A stretch of DNA of 64,000 bases from Lacisediminimonas profundi (GTDB lineage: Bacteria > Pseudomonadota > Gammaproteobacteria > Burkholderiales > Burkholderiaceae_D), in NCBI RefSeq assembly GCF_008831265.1, contig NZ_VTTH01000002.1, forward strand, positions 806,001-870,000, in the 5' to 3' direction. The notes beneath the pieces were generated by a model. It was given only the letters and a program-made list of their open reading frames with translations. It was not told the origin of the DNA and did not search any database. Position numbers and translations under genes: made by a program. Below are positions 34,758-42,559 of the stretch, piece by piece (positions within the stretch are counted from its first letter, which is position 1; every line of letters starts with the position of its first letter).

Positions 34758-35960
34758 TCACCCGATATCTACCCGCCGTGGCGGCCGTGCCGCAAACGGC
34801 ATCGGAACGCGCACTTCGAGCACGCCGTCATGCATGCTGGCGCTGGCCTGGTCCGGATCGACCCCGTGCGGCAGAGGAATCATCCGATAGAAGCGTCCGT
34901 AGCTCCGCTCCGACCGCCGGTAGCCCTCGCGCGCATGTGCCTCCGCCCGCTCATGCCGTTCACCCTCGATCGTGAGCCGGTCATGCTGGACATCGACATG
35001 CACCTCCTCGCGCTTGACCCCGGGCAGGTCGGCGCATACCAGCAGCGCATCCTCCAGTTGCAGTATCTCGACCTGTGGCATCCACTTGCCGGCCATCCCG
35101 CCCTGCCCCTGGCCAAAGCGCGAGGCCATCGGGCGGCCGATGAATCGTTCGAACAGTTGATCCATCTCGCCAGTCATGCGGCGCATCATGCCGATCGGCT
35201 CCTCCAGCGCCGGGAACTGGTTGCGCAACCACGCCTGGGCGCCACCCAGGGCGGATGATGCCCCAGCGTGCGATCCATGCTCGCCGGCCCCGGGAGAGGC
35301 GCCCTCGCCGCCCTGCGCGCTGGCAGGCGATGGCCGCGAACCACCCTCGGAGGCGCCACGTGCGCCACCGAATGCACTCTCGTCGGTCCACGATTCCCAG
35401 CGTCCGGATGGATGACTGGCCGATCCGCCGTGCTCCTCCATGCGAGCACCCTGGAAGACCGCCTTGTCCGCGGTGGCCGTGGCATCTTGCGTTGCGCCCA
35501 GCGGCAAAGCATGTCCGCCATGGATCTCGCCGCGCCACGCGCCAGACTCCCGGCCCTGCATTTCGATCATCCTCTTGAATCGTTCAAGGTCCTGGCCAAT
35601 GCGCTCGGCGGCCTCCTGCACGGCAGCTTCCCCGGCATCGGCGGCCGGCTCGAATTCCATCAGCATCCGCATCCGGGTCTTGTCGCCGAGCAGCGGCTCG
35701 AAGCTGATGCTTCCGCTGTGATGCGGCCCGCTGGTGTCGCGCCACGCGATAAGCTGGTCCGGCACCTGCTCGGTGATCTCGGACTCCCACTCGGTTTCCA
35801 GACCGTGGCGATGCGCGCGCCACCGCAAATGAGCCGCATCGAGCTGGCGAACTTCGCGCACGCCGTCCATGAAGCGCGGAAAATCTTCAAACTGTGTCCA
35901 CTGGTTATAGACCGTCCTCAGCGGAGCGCTGACATCGATCGATTGCTCTACTCTTGCCAT
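34758..35960 (-). CDS. SRPBCC (cyclase/dehydrase-like) and Hsp20 fusion protein
   Basis: A 400-residue fusion of two domains that are usually separate. Residues 1 to about 135 are an SRPBCC ligand-binding domain (MARVEQSIDVSAPLRTVYNQWTQFEDFPRFM, then WRDTSGPHHSGSISFEPL and the C-terminal helix EAAERIGQDLERFKRMIE). Residues 140-240 are a flexible Gly/Ser/Ala linker. Residues about 290-395 are an alpha-crystallin domain (VEILQLEDALLVCADLPGVKREEVHV, RLTIEGERHE, ASMHDGVLEVRVP). The start at 35960 has an AGGAG Shine-Dalgarno. It suggests a small heat-shock chaperone with a lipid- or hydrophobe-binding partner domain. A repeat element lies just past its stop. Confidence 0.92.
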   Translation of the reverse strand: MARVEQSIDVSAPLRTVYNQWTQFEDFPRFMDGVREVRQLDAAHLRWRAHRHGLETEWESEITEQVPDQLIAWRDTSGPHHSGSISFEPLLGDKTRMRMLMEFEPAADAGEAAVQEAAERIGQDLERFKRMIEMQGRESGAWRGEIHGGHALPLGATQDATATADKAVFQGARMEEHGGSASHPSGRWESWTDESAFGGARGASEGGSRPSPASAQGGEGASPGAGEHGSHAGASSALGGAQAWLRNQFPALEEPIGMMRRMTGEMDQLFERFIGRPMASRFGQGQGGMAGKWMPQVEILQLEDALLVCADLPGVKREEVHVDVQHDRLTIEGERHERAEAHAREGYRRSERSYGRFYRMIPLPHGVDPDQASASMHDGVLEVRVPMPFAARPPRRVDIG

Positions 35961-36177
35961 GGCGAACTCCTCAGGTGCTGCAACAATCAACGGAGCAAAT
36001 TGCGCCTCCTTCCAATTGAGCCTCCGGATGAAGCAAAGTTTCCTGGCATGCCAGCCCAGTTCTCTTTCGGACTGCCCGTCCCTGACCCGCCGCGCCAAGG
36101 CGTCGTGACCGGCGGCCGGCGGCTCCGGCAGTCACGCCCGCCCGCCCCCGTTGCGCACATCATCAGGCAAGTGTGCT

Positions 36178-36477
36178 TCAAGAAAAGGTGTAGAACACCA
36201 GACGCGCCAGCGCCGAATCGAAATACAGCGCATGCCAGGGTATCGCCACCGTCGCCGATCCGGACTGCCTGCTCATCACCACATACCGCAACTGTCTGCT
36301 GCGGGCATCGATCAGGATCGACTTTACCCGGCCCAGGTTCTCGCCGCCGGCGCTGACGACCTGGCATCCGTGCAGCAACTCGGTAGCCGTTGAATCGCGC
36401 GCAAAGATGCAGGCGAAGCGTTTTTCGCGAGCATTTAGCTGGCGCGCGCGGGAACTGCCATTGAACGTTGTTAACAT
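36178..36477 (-). CDS. PRC-barrel domain protein
   Basis: A 99-residue cytoplasmic protein. The barrel is seen in HGCQVVSAGGENLGRVKSILIDARSRQLRYVVMSRQSGS...VAIPWHAL, a typical PRC-barrel pattern as in stress-related proteins near Hsp20 or CsbD genes. The N-terminal 30 residues are basic and not conserved. Its start may be a little further downstream, but MLTTFNGSSRARQL is the only ATG with all of the domain. Role unknown. Confidence 0.8.
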   Translation of the reverse strand: MLTTFNGSSRARQLNAREKRFACIFARDSTATELLHGCQVVSAGGENLGRVKSILIDARSRQLRYVVMSRQSGSATVAIPWHALYFDSALARLVFYTFS

Positions 36478-36552
36478 GCTGTGTGCCGCCTCATCCAGAG
36501 TTTCTTTTTCATTGCGCCCTCCGGCATCGCCGTCGGGTCCGGAGCGATCTGT

Positions 36553-37464
36553 TCAGGGCACGCGCCCCTGCGGATTGCGATCCAGCGGATCGCGCACCGT
36601 GGCGTTGGGGCTCGCTGCCGGCCTTGCCGCGCTGGCCATGGCCAGCGGCTCCCCCTCTTCGCTCCACGTGGTGCGGCGCGAACCAAGCGAGCCGAACAGG
36701 CCGCCAATGATGCCCAGCACCAGGGACAGCGCGACCGACCCGAATACTGTCCATGCCGCCAGCCCGGCGCTATCCAGCGCCTGGCTGGCCTGAGCCTGGC
36801 CGCGCGCAGAAGCCTGCGCGGCCGATCCGCTGGCAATCAACGCCTGGTCGACAATGCTGCCCGCCCTGGCTTGATCGATGCCGATGGCACCGGCCATGTA
36901 CTCCACTGCCCGGCCGCGCTCTCCCGCGGCGATGTATTGCTGCAGCGTGCGCAATCTGTCCTGTGTCAGGTTGACGCCGGTCTCGGCGCGAATGATGTCG
37001 GCCATCCTGCTGGCGACGTCGCTGGCATTGCCGCTGGCGGTACTGCTGATCACGCTTCCGGAGTTGACACTGCTGAACATGTTGCCCAGGAATGATCCGC
37101 TTGCCGAGCTGGCCAGGGTAGCGAACAGCAGCGTTGTGACCGACCAGGTGACGACGCCGTGCAGCACCCCATCGGCCTTGCGCTTCAGGCCCGTCATGCG
37201 GGCTGCCACATAGCCGCCGACGAAGGCCGCGACCAGCATGCTGAAACCGGCCCAGATCAATGCGCCACGAGCGAGCCCTGCGCGGCCCCCGCTAACGTCG
37301 GCGACGGAGAGTCCGGTGGCGATCCCCAGCAGCGAAAGCGCCAGCTGCACCGATATGCCGACCGCCACACCGGCGATCACTGCGCCCCAGCGTATGGCCG
37401 GAATCAGGGGCCGGCGGACCGAGGTGGCGTCCGCGTACGCTTGCTCCACTTGGACCAATGGCAT
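36553..37464 (-). CDS. Four-helix inner membrane protein of unknown function
   Basis: A 303-residue membrane protein. The start at 37464 (MPLVQVEQAYADATSVRR) has GGAG 6 bases upstream. Helices lie near AVIAGVAVGISVQLALSLLGI, LIWAGFSMLVAAFVGGYVA, VVTWSVTTLLFATLA and AWTVFGSVALSLVLGIIGGLF. Between the third and fourth is a long Ser/Ala/Gln-rich region that may be periplasmic. I do not recognise a specific family; similar proteins are often labelled YrzE-like or, misleadingly, PhnA-like. A sigma-54-like site lies about 112 bases upstream. Confidence 0.82.
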   Translation of the reverse strand: MPLVQVEQAYADATSVRRPLIPAIRWGAVIAGVAVGISVQLALSLLGIATGLSVADVSGGRAGLARGALIWAGFSMLVAAFVGGYVAARMTGLKRKADGVLHGVVTWSVTTLLFATLASSASGSFLGNMFSSVNSGSVISSTASGNASDVASRMADIIRAETGVNLTQDRLRTLQQYIAAGERGRAVEYMAGAIGIDQARAGSIVDQALIASGSAAQASARGQAQASQALDSAGLAAWTVFGSVALSLVLGIIGGLFGSLGSRRTTWSEEGEPLAMASAARPAASPNATVRDPLDRNPQGRVP

Positions 37465-37575
37465 GCTCTTCTCCTTTGACGAGAACCGCCCGGTATGACC
37501 ACAAAGCGACCACAAAGCGCCCGCGAAGCGACCAGAAAATGAATGCCCCGGCGATCCCGCCTTGCTTCCTCTGCA

Positions 37576-37591
37576 GGCAACATCCGTGCCC
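37576..37591 (-). promoter_or_regulatory. Sigma-54-like promoter, minus strand
   Basis: On the minus strand GGGCACGGATGTTGCC matches the -24/-12 pattern (GGCAC, correct spacing, TTGC). The first base and last base differ from consensus. It lies about 112 bases before the membrane protein gene starting at 37464. Confidence 0.5.
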
Positions 37592-37800
37592 AACGTCGCC
37601 GTGGCAACACCTGCGCGCAGCGAACGGCATCGACGTAAAGTTTGCGGGTAGTCGTGGTAAAGATTGCCTGAACGATGTCCAATGGCAGTCCGTCGATGCG
37701 GTGCCGCGCAAGCCGCTGCAGAGGACGATGAAGCAGCAACACCGCAGCAACACGGGCAGGCAAGGCCTGCAGGTCTCCATGCCGCCCCCCGCATTGCAGC

Positions 37801-37816
37801 TGGCATGAAGCTTGCG
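37801..37816 (+). promoter_or_regulatory. Sigma-54-like promoter of the hemerythrin gene
   Basis: TGGCATGAAGCTTGCG has TGGCA and TTGC at exactly the -24/-12 spacing, with two consensus departures. It lies 39 bases before the ATG of the hemerythrin gene, a fitting promoter distance. Confidence 0.6.
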
Positions 37817-37854
37817 GTAATTTTTCGATGTCCAGTGCGCAGCAGGAGATATCA

Positions 37855-38400
37855 ATGCCCCGACAGGGAAGCATTCCCGCCACGACCGAAATCATCCGGA
37901 CGCTGGAAGATGACCATGACAAGATCCTGGAGTTGTTCGCCGAGTTCGAGCGGATCAGGCACGACGCCGACGACGAGACCTTGCAGACCCTGGTCGAAAC
38001 TACCTGTACCGAATTGATCATCCACGCCCAAGTGGAAGAGGAATATCTATATCCCGCCCTGGCCGAGGCGCAGTGCGCCATCGACGCAGTGGAAGAAGCG
38101 CTGGTCGAGCACAGCACTGCCCGCCAGCTTGTCGGCGAATTGGAAGCAATGCAACCTGGCGACCACTGCTACAGCGCGCGCTTTCATGTGCTGGGTGAAT
38201 ACGTGCGACACCACATCGCGGAAGTGCGCAGCAGGATCTTCCCGCAGCTGCAAGGTGCCGACCTCGACGCCGGCGCGCTGTCCGCAGACATACGGCACCG
38301 GCGCGACGAACTGCGCAGCGAATTCGGACTACCCGACAGCGGTTACGAGGAAGAACTGGGGCACCGGGTCGGACTGGCGTCGCCGCATTTGCCGCATTGA
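37855..38400 (+). CDS. Hemerythrin domain protein
   Basis: A 181-residue cytosolic protein with a non-heme di-iron four-helix bundle. Ligand positions are visible as EDDHDKILELF (His), IIHAQVEEEYLYPAL (His and Glu), EEALVEHSTA (His) and YVRHHIAEVRSRIFPQL (His, Glu/Asp). The start at 37855 has GGAG 8 bases upstream. Bacterial HHE proteins of this type bind oxygen, sense redox state or protect iron from nitric oxide. It ends with a short acidic tail and is monocistronic. Confidence 0.9.
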   Translation: MPRQGSIPATTEIIRTLEDDHDKILELFAEFERIRHDADDETLQTLVETTCTELIIHAQVEEEYLYPALAEAQCAIDAVEEALVEHSTARQLVGELEAMQPGDHCYSARFHVLGEYVRHHIAEVRSRIFPQLQGADLDAGALSADIRHRRDELRSEFGLPDSGYEEELGHRVGLASPHLPH

Positions 38401-38453
38401 GGCGGCGTCACCGGCGCGCCGCAGGCGAAGCGCCGGCTCCCGGCTCCCTATTG

Positions 38454-38497
38454 AAAAAACGCAAAAACGCGCAGCTGCCAAGGGCAGTTGCGCGTTT
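38454..38497 (-). terminator. Rho-independent terminator of the Ser/Thr/Pro-rich lipoprotein gene
   Basis: On the minus strand a 15-base stem (AAACGCGCAACTGCC with its partner) and a 3-base loop are followed by T-rich sequence (TTTTTGCGTTTTTT). It lies just after the stop of the gene ending at 38515. Confidence 0.9.
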
Positions 38498-38514
38498 GGC
38501 TGCGCCGGGACAGA

Positions 38515-38916
38515 TCAGCGGGTGGTCGACGGCGTTTCCGGCGGGGTGCCGCCAGGTGGCGTCATGCCGGTACTGCTGGTACCGGGAGAAGCACCGCTGG
38601 AGCTCGACGACGTATCGGACGATCCCGAAGATCCCGGCGGCGCGCCGGACGAGGAAGCAGCGCCGGTGCTGCTGCCCGAAGCAGGAGTCTCCGGGGCTGC
38701 GCCGGCCGGTGGCATGCTCGGTGTGCTCGGCATCGTGGCGCTGGGGCTGACCGGGGTAGGTGCCGTGGTGCCCGCCGATGACCCGGTGGTGCCACCTGGC
38801 GTGCCGGATGCGCCGGATTTCGCGCCCGTGCCCGCTTCCTTGTTGCAACCGGCAAGCAGGGCCGCCAGGATGCTCGCTGCCACCAGTACTCTGGATGGAT
38901 GGGTTAATGATTTCAT
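38515..38916 (-). CDS. Ser/Thr/Pro/Gly-rich lipoprotein
   Basis: A 133-residue lipoprotein. The start at 38916 (MKSLTHPSRVLVAASILAALL) is preceded by AAGGA, and the lipobox is LAGC. The mature part is low complexity: Gly, Ser, Thr, Pro and Ala with very few charged residues, so it is likely unfolded and surface or periplasm exposed. No family assigned. Convergent with the hemerythrin gene. Confidence 0.82.
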   Translation of the reverse strand: MKSLTHPSRVLVAASILAALLAGCNKEAGTGAKSGASGTPGGTTGSSAGTTAPTPVSPSATMPSTPSMPPAGAAPETPASGSSTGAASSSGAPPGSSGSSDTSSSSSGASPGTSSTGMTPPGGTPPETPSTTR

Positions 38917-39266
38917 TGCTGGTTCCTTTCGAGGTAGGTGAATGACCAGGTTCCCGGGCATGTAACTGCTCTTGCCGGATTGGAGTGGCACGTGGACGTC
39001 GCTGGCAACGCAGTAGCCATGCCATCGCGCCGGCCCGTGATTGCGCCCTCGCTTGCGCCCGGTGCGGACGAAAGGCCGGGACAGAACGTAAAAATTTCCG
39101 GACGACCTTACACGGCGTGCAAGATTTTGCCGGCCGGAATACAGGCGCGGATTGCCATCCTGCCCATACTGCGACTATGGCAAGGCGGTAAAGTTCGGAC
39201 AATCTTGATGGCGGCAGGGGGGAGGCGGCCCTGCCCAGGCACTGCCGGGAACCCGACAGTGATCCC
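38917..39266. other. Intergenic region
   Basis: About 350 bases between a lipoprotein gene and dusA. It should carry the leftward lipoprotein promoter. Only a weak minus-strand -24/-12-like candidate near 39004-39019 is visible. I see no coding signal, RNA gene or repeat. Confidence 0.4.
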
Positions 39267-40295
39267 TTACGGCGCCCTTGCGGTATCGGCCGGGCCGTGG
39301 GCTGCCGCAGGCTTGGCGATGCTGTCGTAGGCGCTCGCGATCAAGCCCGGATCCTGGCTACGCAGCAAATTCGAATCGGACAACATCTGCCGGAATCGAC
39401 GTGCGCCGGGCAGGCCGTGGGCCAAGCCCAGCATGTGGCGGGTAATGCTGTTGAGTTTGAGCCCACGTTCGCCATGACGGGCGAGCTGGTCCCGGATATA
39501 CGGCTGCATGGCGTCGAGCACCTGCTCGCGGGTCGGTGCGCTATGCGGGTCATCGTAATAACGGGCGTCGAACGCCGCCATCAGCCACGGGTTGTGATAC
39601 GCCTCGCGACCGATCATCACGCCATCGACATGCTGCAGCTGTTCGTCGATTTCTTCCAGTGTGCGGATGCCGCCATTGACAATGATTTCCAGTTGCGGGA
39701 AATCCTTTTTGAGCTGGTGCACGATGGCATAGCGCAAGGGTGGTATCTCGCGATTTTCCTTCGGGCTCAATCCCTTCAGGATGGCGTTGCGGGCATGAAC
39801 GATGAAGGTGCTGCAACCGGCATCGGCAATCGTGCCGACAAAATCGCGGACGAAATCATAGCCTTCCACCTGGTCGATGCCAATGCGGTGCTTGACCGTG
39901 ACATCGATAGCGACCGCATCGCGCATTGCCTTGACGCAGTCGGCAACCAGCTTCGGTTCAGCCATCAGGCAGGCGCCGAACGCGCCACGCTGCACGCGTT
40001 CCGAAGGGCAACCGCAGTTGAGGTTGATTTCATCGTAACCCCACTCCTCCCCCAGCTTTGCGCACCGGGCAAGGTCGTCCGGCTCGCTGCCGCCGAGTTG
40101 CAGCGCGACCGGGTGTTCCGCCTCAGCAAAATCCAGATGGCGTGCGACATCGCCGTGCAGCAAGGCACCGGTCGTCACCATCTCGGTATAGAGCCAGGTG
40201 TGGCGGGTGATCTGGCGGTGGAACATCCGGCAATGGCGGTCAGTCCAGTCCATCATGGGGGCGACGGATACGGTACGGCGGGGCAAATTTTGCAT
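39267..40295 (-). CDS. dusA: tRNA-dihydrouridine(20/20a) synthase DusA
   Basis: An FMN-dependent enzyme that reduces uridine 20/20a of tRNA. At 342 residues it has the normal length. The hallmark VAPMMDWTDRHCRMFHRQITRHTWLYTEMVTTGALLHGD is present, as are GYDEINLNCGCPSERVQRGAFGACLM with the catalytic cysteine and TVKHRIGID. The C-terminal helical domain (LGLAHGLPGARRFRQMLSD) is typical of DusA. Monocistronic. Confidence 0.96.
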   Translation of the reverse strand: MQNLPRRTVSVAPMMDWTDRHCRMFHRQITRHTWLYTEMVTTGALLHGDVARHLDFAEAEHPVALQLGGSEPDDLARCAKLGEEWGYDEINLNCGCPSERVQRGAFGACLMAEPKLVADCVKAMRDAVAIDVTVKHRIGIDQVEGYDFVRDFVGTIADAGCSTFIVHARNAILKGLSPKENREIPPLRYAIVHQLKKDFPQLEIIVNGGIRTLEEIDEQLQHVDGVMIGREAYHNPWLMAAFDARYYDDPHSAPTREQVLDAMQPYIRDQLARHGERGLKLNSITRHMLGLAHGLPGARRFRQMLSDSNLLRSQDPGLIASAYDSIAKPAAAHGPADTARAP

Positions 40296-40715
40296 GGTGC
40301 GTAATTTTACCGGGAACGACGGGGTGTCGGCATCTGCCAGTCCGAGCAGTGTTGCGCATCAGGAGCTGCGTCGCTCTGCTTCCCACCCAGGCAGATCTTC
40401 CCTCTTTCCCCTGCCAGAATAGGAGCGATGGGCAGTTGGACGATTAGCGCAACGCCGTCTTATCTGAAGATTGCGCTTGCCACTCCGCGGTACTCAGTCC
40501 GGACGAAGGCTTAGTGACCGCAGCCAGTGACCCGTTAGAAAAGCCCTGTAACGCCGCTCTTGGCGGAAAGCGGGCATGCGCGAAGGTCTGCAAACGACCC
40601 AGAGTGGACGTTCCGACATGGCCGTGTTTGAAGTACGGAGTAGCTCGAACTTGGCAATCGCGATGATTAGATTACTTGCTATGTTTGACCAGGATGGTCT
40701 GCAAACCCGGCACGT
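40296..40715. other. Intergenic region in the accessory patch
   Basis: About 420 bases without a supported gene. I checked for tRNA-like structure and found none. The stretch 40580-40640 resembles worn remnants of coding sequence often seen between proteobacterial genes. Base composition drops compared with the flanks from here to about 42.4 kb. Confidence 0.4.
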
Positions 40716-41025
40716 TTACGCCTGCTGAGTGGCGGTAGTCGATCTAAGGGACAATCCTTTCAAAGCCACGCGCAACCCCTCGGTTCCATCCGCTTCTTTG
40801 ATTCTGCTAAGGAAGTAATCCGTCGCGTCAATCGTCATTGCTCGACGATAACGCTCACCTCTGATCATATGGCACAGTGAGCGAATCGTCATGGTGGCCG
40901 AGTTGGGATTGAATCCATGGGCGTCGCACCAGATCAGTCGCGCCTTTGGTTAATGTAATATCGCCTACTTCCACCTGTCGTGTAACTCGGAACACATCCT
41001 CAAGAACCTGTTTACTCAGTTCCAT
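40716..41025 (-). pseudogene. Small gene broken by a one-base frameshift
   Basis: A convincing start exists: ATG at 41025 with GGGGGAG 5 bases upstream, reading MELSKQVLEDVFRVTRQ and VEVGDITLTKGATDL. About codon 30 (near 40936-40945) the coding frame shifts by one base. From there the new frame reads WCDAHGFNPNSATMTIRSLC and MIRGERYRRAMTIDATDYFL to a TAA at 40716-40718. Together the two parts would make about 102 residues. Neither part alone looks like a complete protein. I do not recognise the family. It could be a decayed gene, a programmed frameshift or a sequencing error. Confidence 0.6.
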
Positions 41026-41125
41026 TTCGTCTCCCCCTTTTCCTTCTTTCTTTGCGCCAAGCTGAAAAACGATTCCTCACTTACAGTCTTCCGGTTACCT
41101 CTTGGGTACCCACTATCCAAAGCAC

Positions 41126-41662
41126 TCAAACCTTCCCCGCCGTTGGTTGTCCCCTCGAGCGAAGCATTAGAGCGCTCTCTTCATTTGACAACGCTTCGAA
41201 TAGAGGAGCCCAGCTCTTGAACTGCTGCAGGTCTTTCGGCCAGATGGCGCAGTGCGTGGAGTTAGGGTTCTTTGGTCTAATACCAGCTTTGTATGTCCCA
41301 ACAAAGTAGTCTTGGAGATCGCGGAACCGCATGACAAAAAACTCATCGGTTCCTGCACCTCGAAGCAAGACGAAGACGCATATCAAGCCAGGATAAGGTA
41401 CTTGCTTCGGACCGACAATGCGCTGCACGCCATTCGTGTTCTCGATGTCGATAAATGACGTCGCGTTGAACTGCCAAGATGGGCCGTTTATGGCCTTGAC
41501 TTGAACGGGTATGGCAATTCCAAATTCGTTAGCAACCAGAAGATCGAAGTTGGGGACGTTCCCAGCGAAAGGAGTGGCGATAAGACCCATGCGCCCGAGC
41601 TCGGCCGCAACGAGGTGCTCGCCGATTTGGCGCGTCAACTGGATGCTTCTGCCTGTCGCCAT
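41126..41662 (-). CDS. PD-(D/E)XK-like protein of unknown function
   Basis: A 178-residue protein with lower GC than its surroundings. The opening IGEHLVAAELGRMGLIATPF, then NFDLLVANEFGIAIPVQVKAI, follows the order of a PD-(D/E)XK nuclease core: Glu of the first helix, Asp of the second strand and Q-x-K in place of E-x-K. The rest includes FFVMRFRDLQDYF and ends near a Ser/Arg-rich tail. It could be a restriction-like or repair-like nuclease or an inactive relative. It sits in a small accessory patch next to a broken gene. Confidence 0.65.
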   Translation of the reverse strand: MATGRSIQLTRQIGEHLVAAELGRMGLIATPFAGNVPNFDLLVANEFGIAIPVQVKAINGPSWQFNATSFIDIENTNGVQRIVGPKQVPYPGLICVFVLLRGAGTDEFFVMRFRDLQDYFVGTYKAGIRPKNPNSTHCAIWPKDLQQFKSWAPLFEALSNEESALMLRSRGQPTAGKV

Positions 41663-41940
41663 GGTGAAGAAAGCTCTAACTGGTACTTATACGGACATCG
41701 CTGAGCACACTGGTTAAGTATAGGCGTTGTCGTTCGCGCGTGACAAATTTGGCGGCTCCTAACGAAATGTGACGAGTGAGTGCGGGCCAATAGTCAATAA
41801 AAACAATGACTCAATGCAACTGCTAAACGGCAAAGAATCGTTATATATGAGACAGTTACAGACTCACCGTGACGTAAATCCGTGCCGCTGTGTAAGAGGG
41901 CATGAACGTCTCTAAACGACCCGAAGCAGCCCTATCGGTT

Positions 41941-42186
41941 TCAGCGGCCCTTTCTTCCATCCGTCTTGGGAGAAGAAGAGCCCCTTGCCTTCGATCTACG
42001 TGTCATCCGCATTAAGACACCGCATGCAAATACTCCAAGCAGGCCGCCCAGTATGAATTGACCGAATGCCCCTGCAACGGCCGCACCTGACAGCAAACCG
42101 AATCCTATAACGCCGTCAAGAATGTGCAGCCCACCTTCAATAAATCTGCCTTTGCGATATTTCGCCCAAAACCAATCTTTCACCAT
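41941..42186 (-). CDS. Small membrane protein, hypothetical
   Basis: An 81-residue protein starting MVKDWFWAKYRKGRFIEGGLH. AAGGAG lies just upstream, though only 2 bases away, so a GTG at the next codon or an ATG 15 bases upstream could be used. Two hydrophobic stretches (ILDGVIGFGLLSGAAVAGAFG, FILGGLLGVFACGVLM) form a likely hairpin in the membrane. A basic tail KGR-rich end follows. No family recognised. Part of the lower-GC patch. Confidence 0.5.
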   Translation of the reverse strand: MVKDWFWAKYRKGRFIEGGLHILDGVIGFGLLSGAAVAGAFGQFILGGLLGVFACGVLMRMTRRSKARGSSSPKTDGRKGR

Positions 42187-42387
42187 GGCTCCTTCTTGCA
42201 TCAAGTTCTCGCCAGATGGTGACAGGTCAGAGTGCACGGAGCAATCGTTCGTGCGGCCGCTATTGGCCGAAATCGGTCGTTCATGAAGTTTCAATGCGTG
42301 CCCAAATCTGACAGCTGCTATCGGGTCAAGTCTGATCTACTTCAACTCAGGTACAGGCTGAATTTTTAGAATATGTTCCTGCAATTT

Positions 42388-42408
42388 CTCACCTTTCCAT
42401 AAGGTGAG
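42388..42408. other. Intergenic hairpin upstream of the GH65 gene
   Basis: A perfect 8-base inverted repeat CTCACCTT / AAGGTGAG with loop TCCAT, in the 373-base gap 42187-42559. No T-run follows on either strand. I see no other structure in this gap. Confidence 0.6.
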
Positions 42409-42559
42409 CGTGTTCCCGTAAAACTCAGGGCTGCGCCCGATTCATACGAAGTCCCCCTGTCTGCGTGTTATTGTCAAACCCCCGTCGCCAAGGCGCCGAG
42501 CTTGCTTCAAGGCTTCGGACTCCAGCCCGGTACGCACCGGCAACAACAGGATTTCGCAC

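Noticed and set aside
39004-39019. Minus-strand sigma-54 promoter for the low-complexity lipoprotein
   Set aside because: Only TGGC and TTGC match; the -24 box departs too far from consensus to claim.
40296-40715. tRNA or small RNA gene
   Set aside because: No T-loop consensus or cloverleaf pairing could be found.
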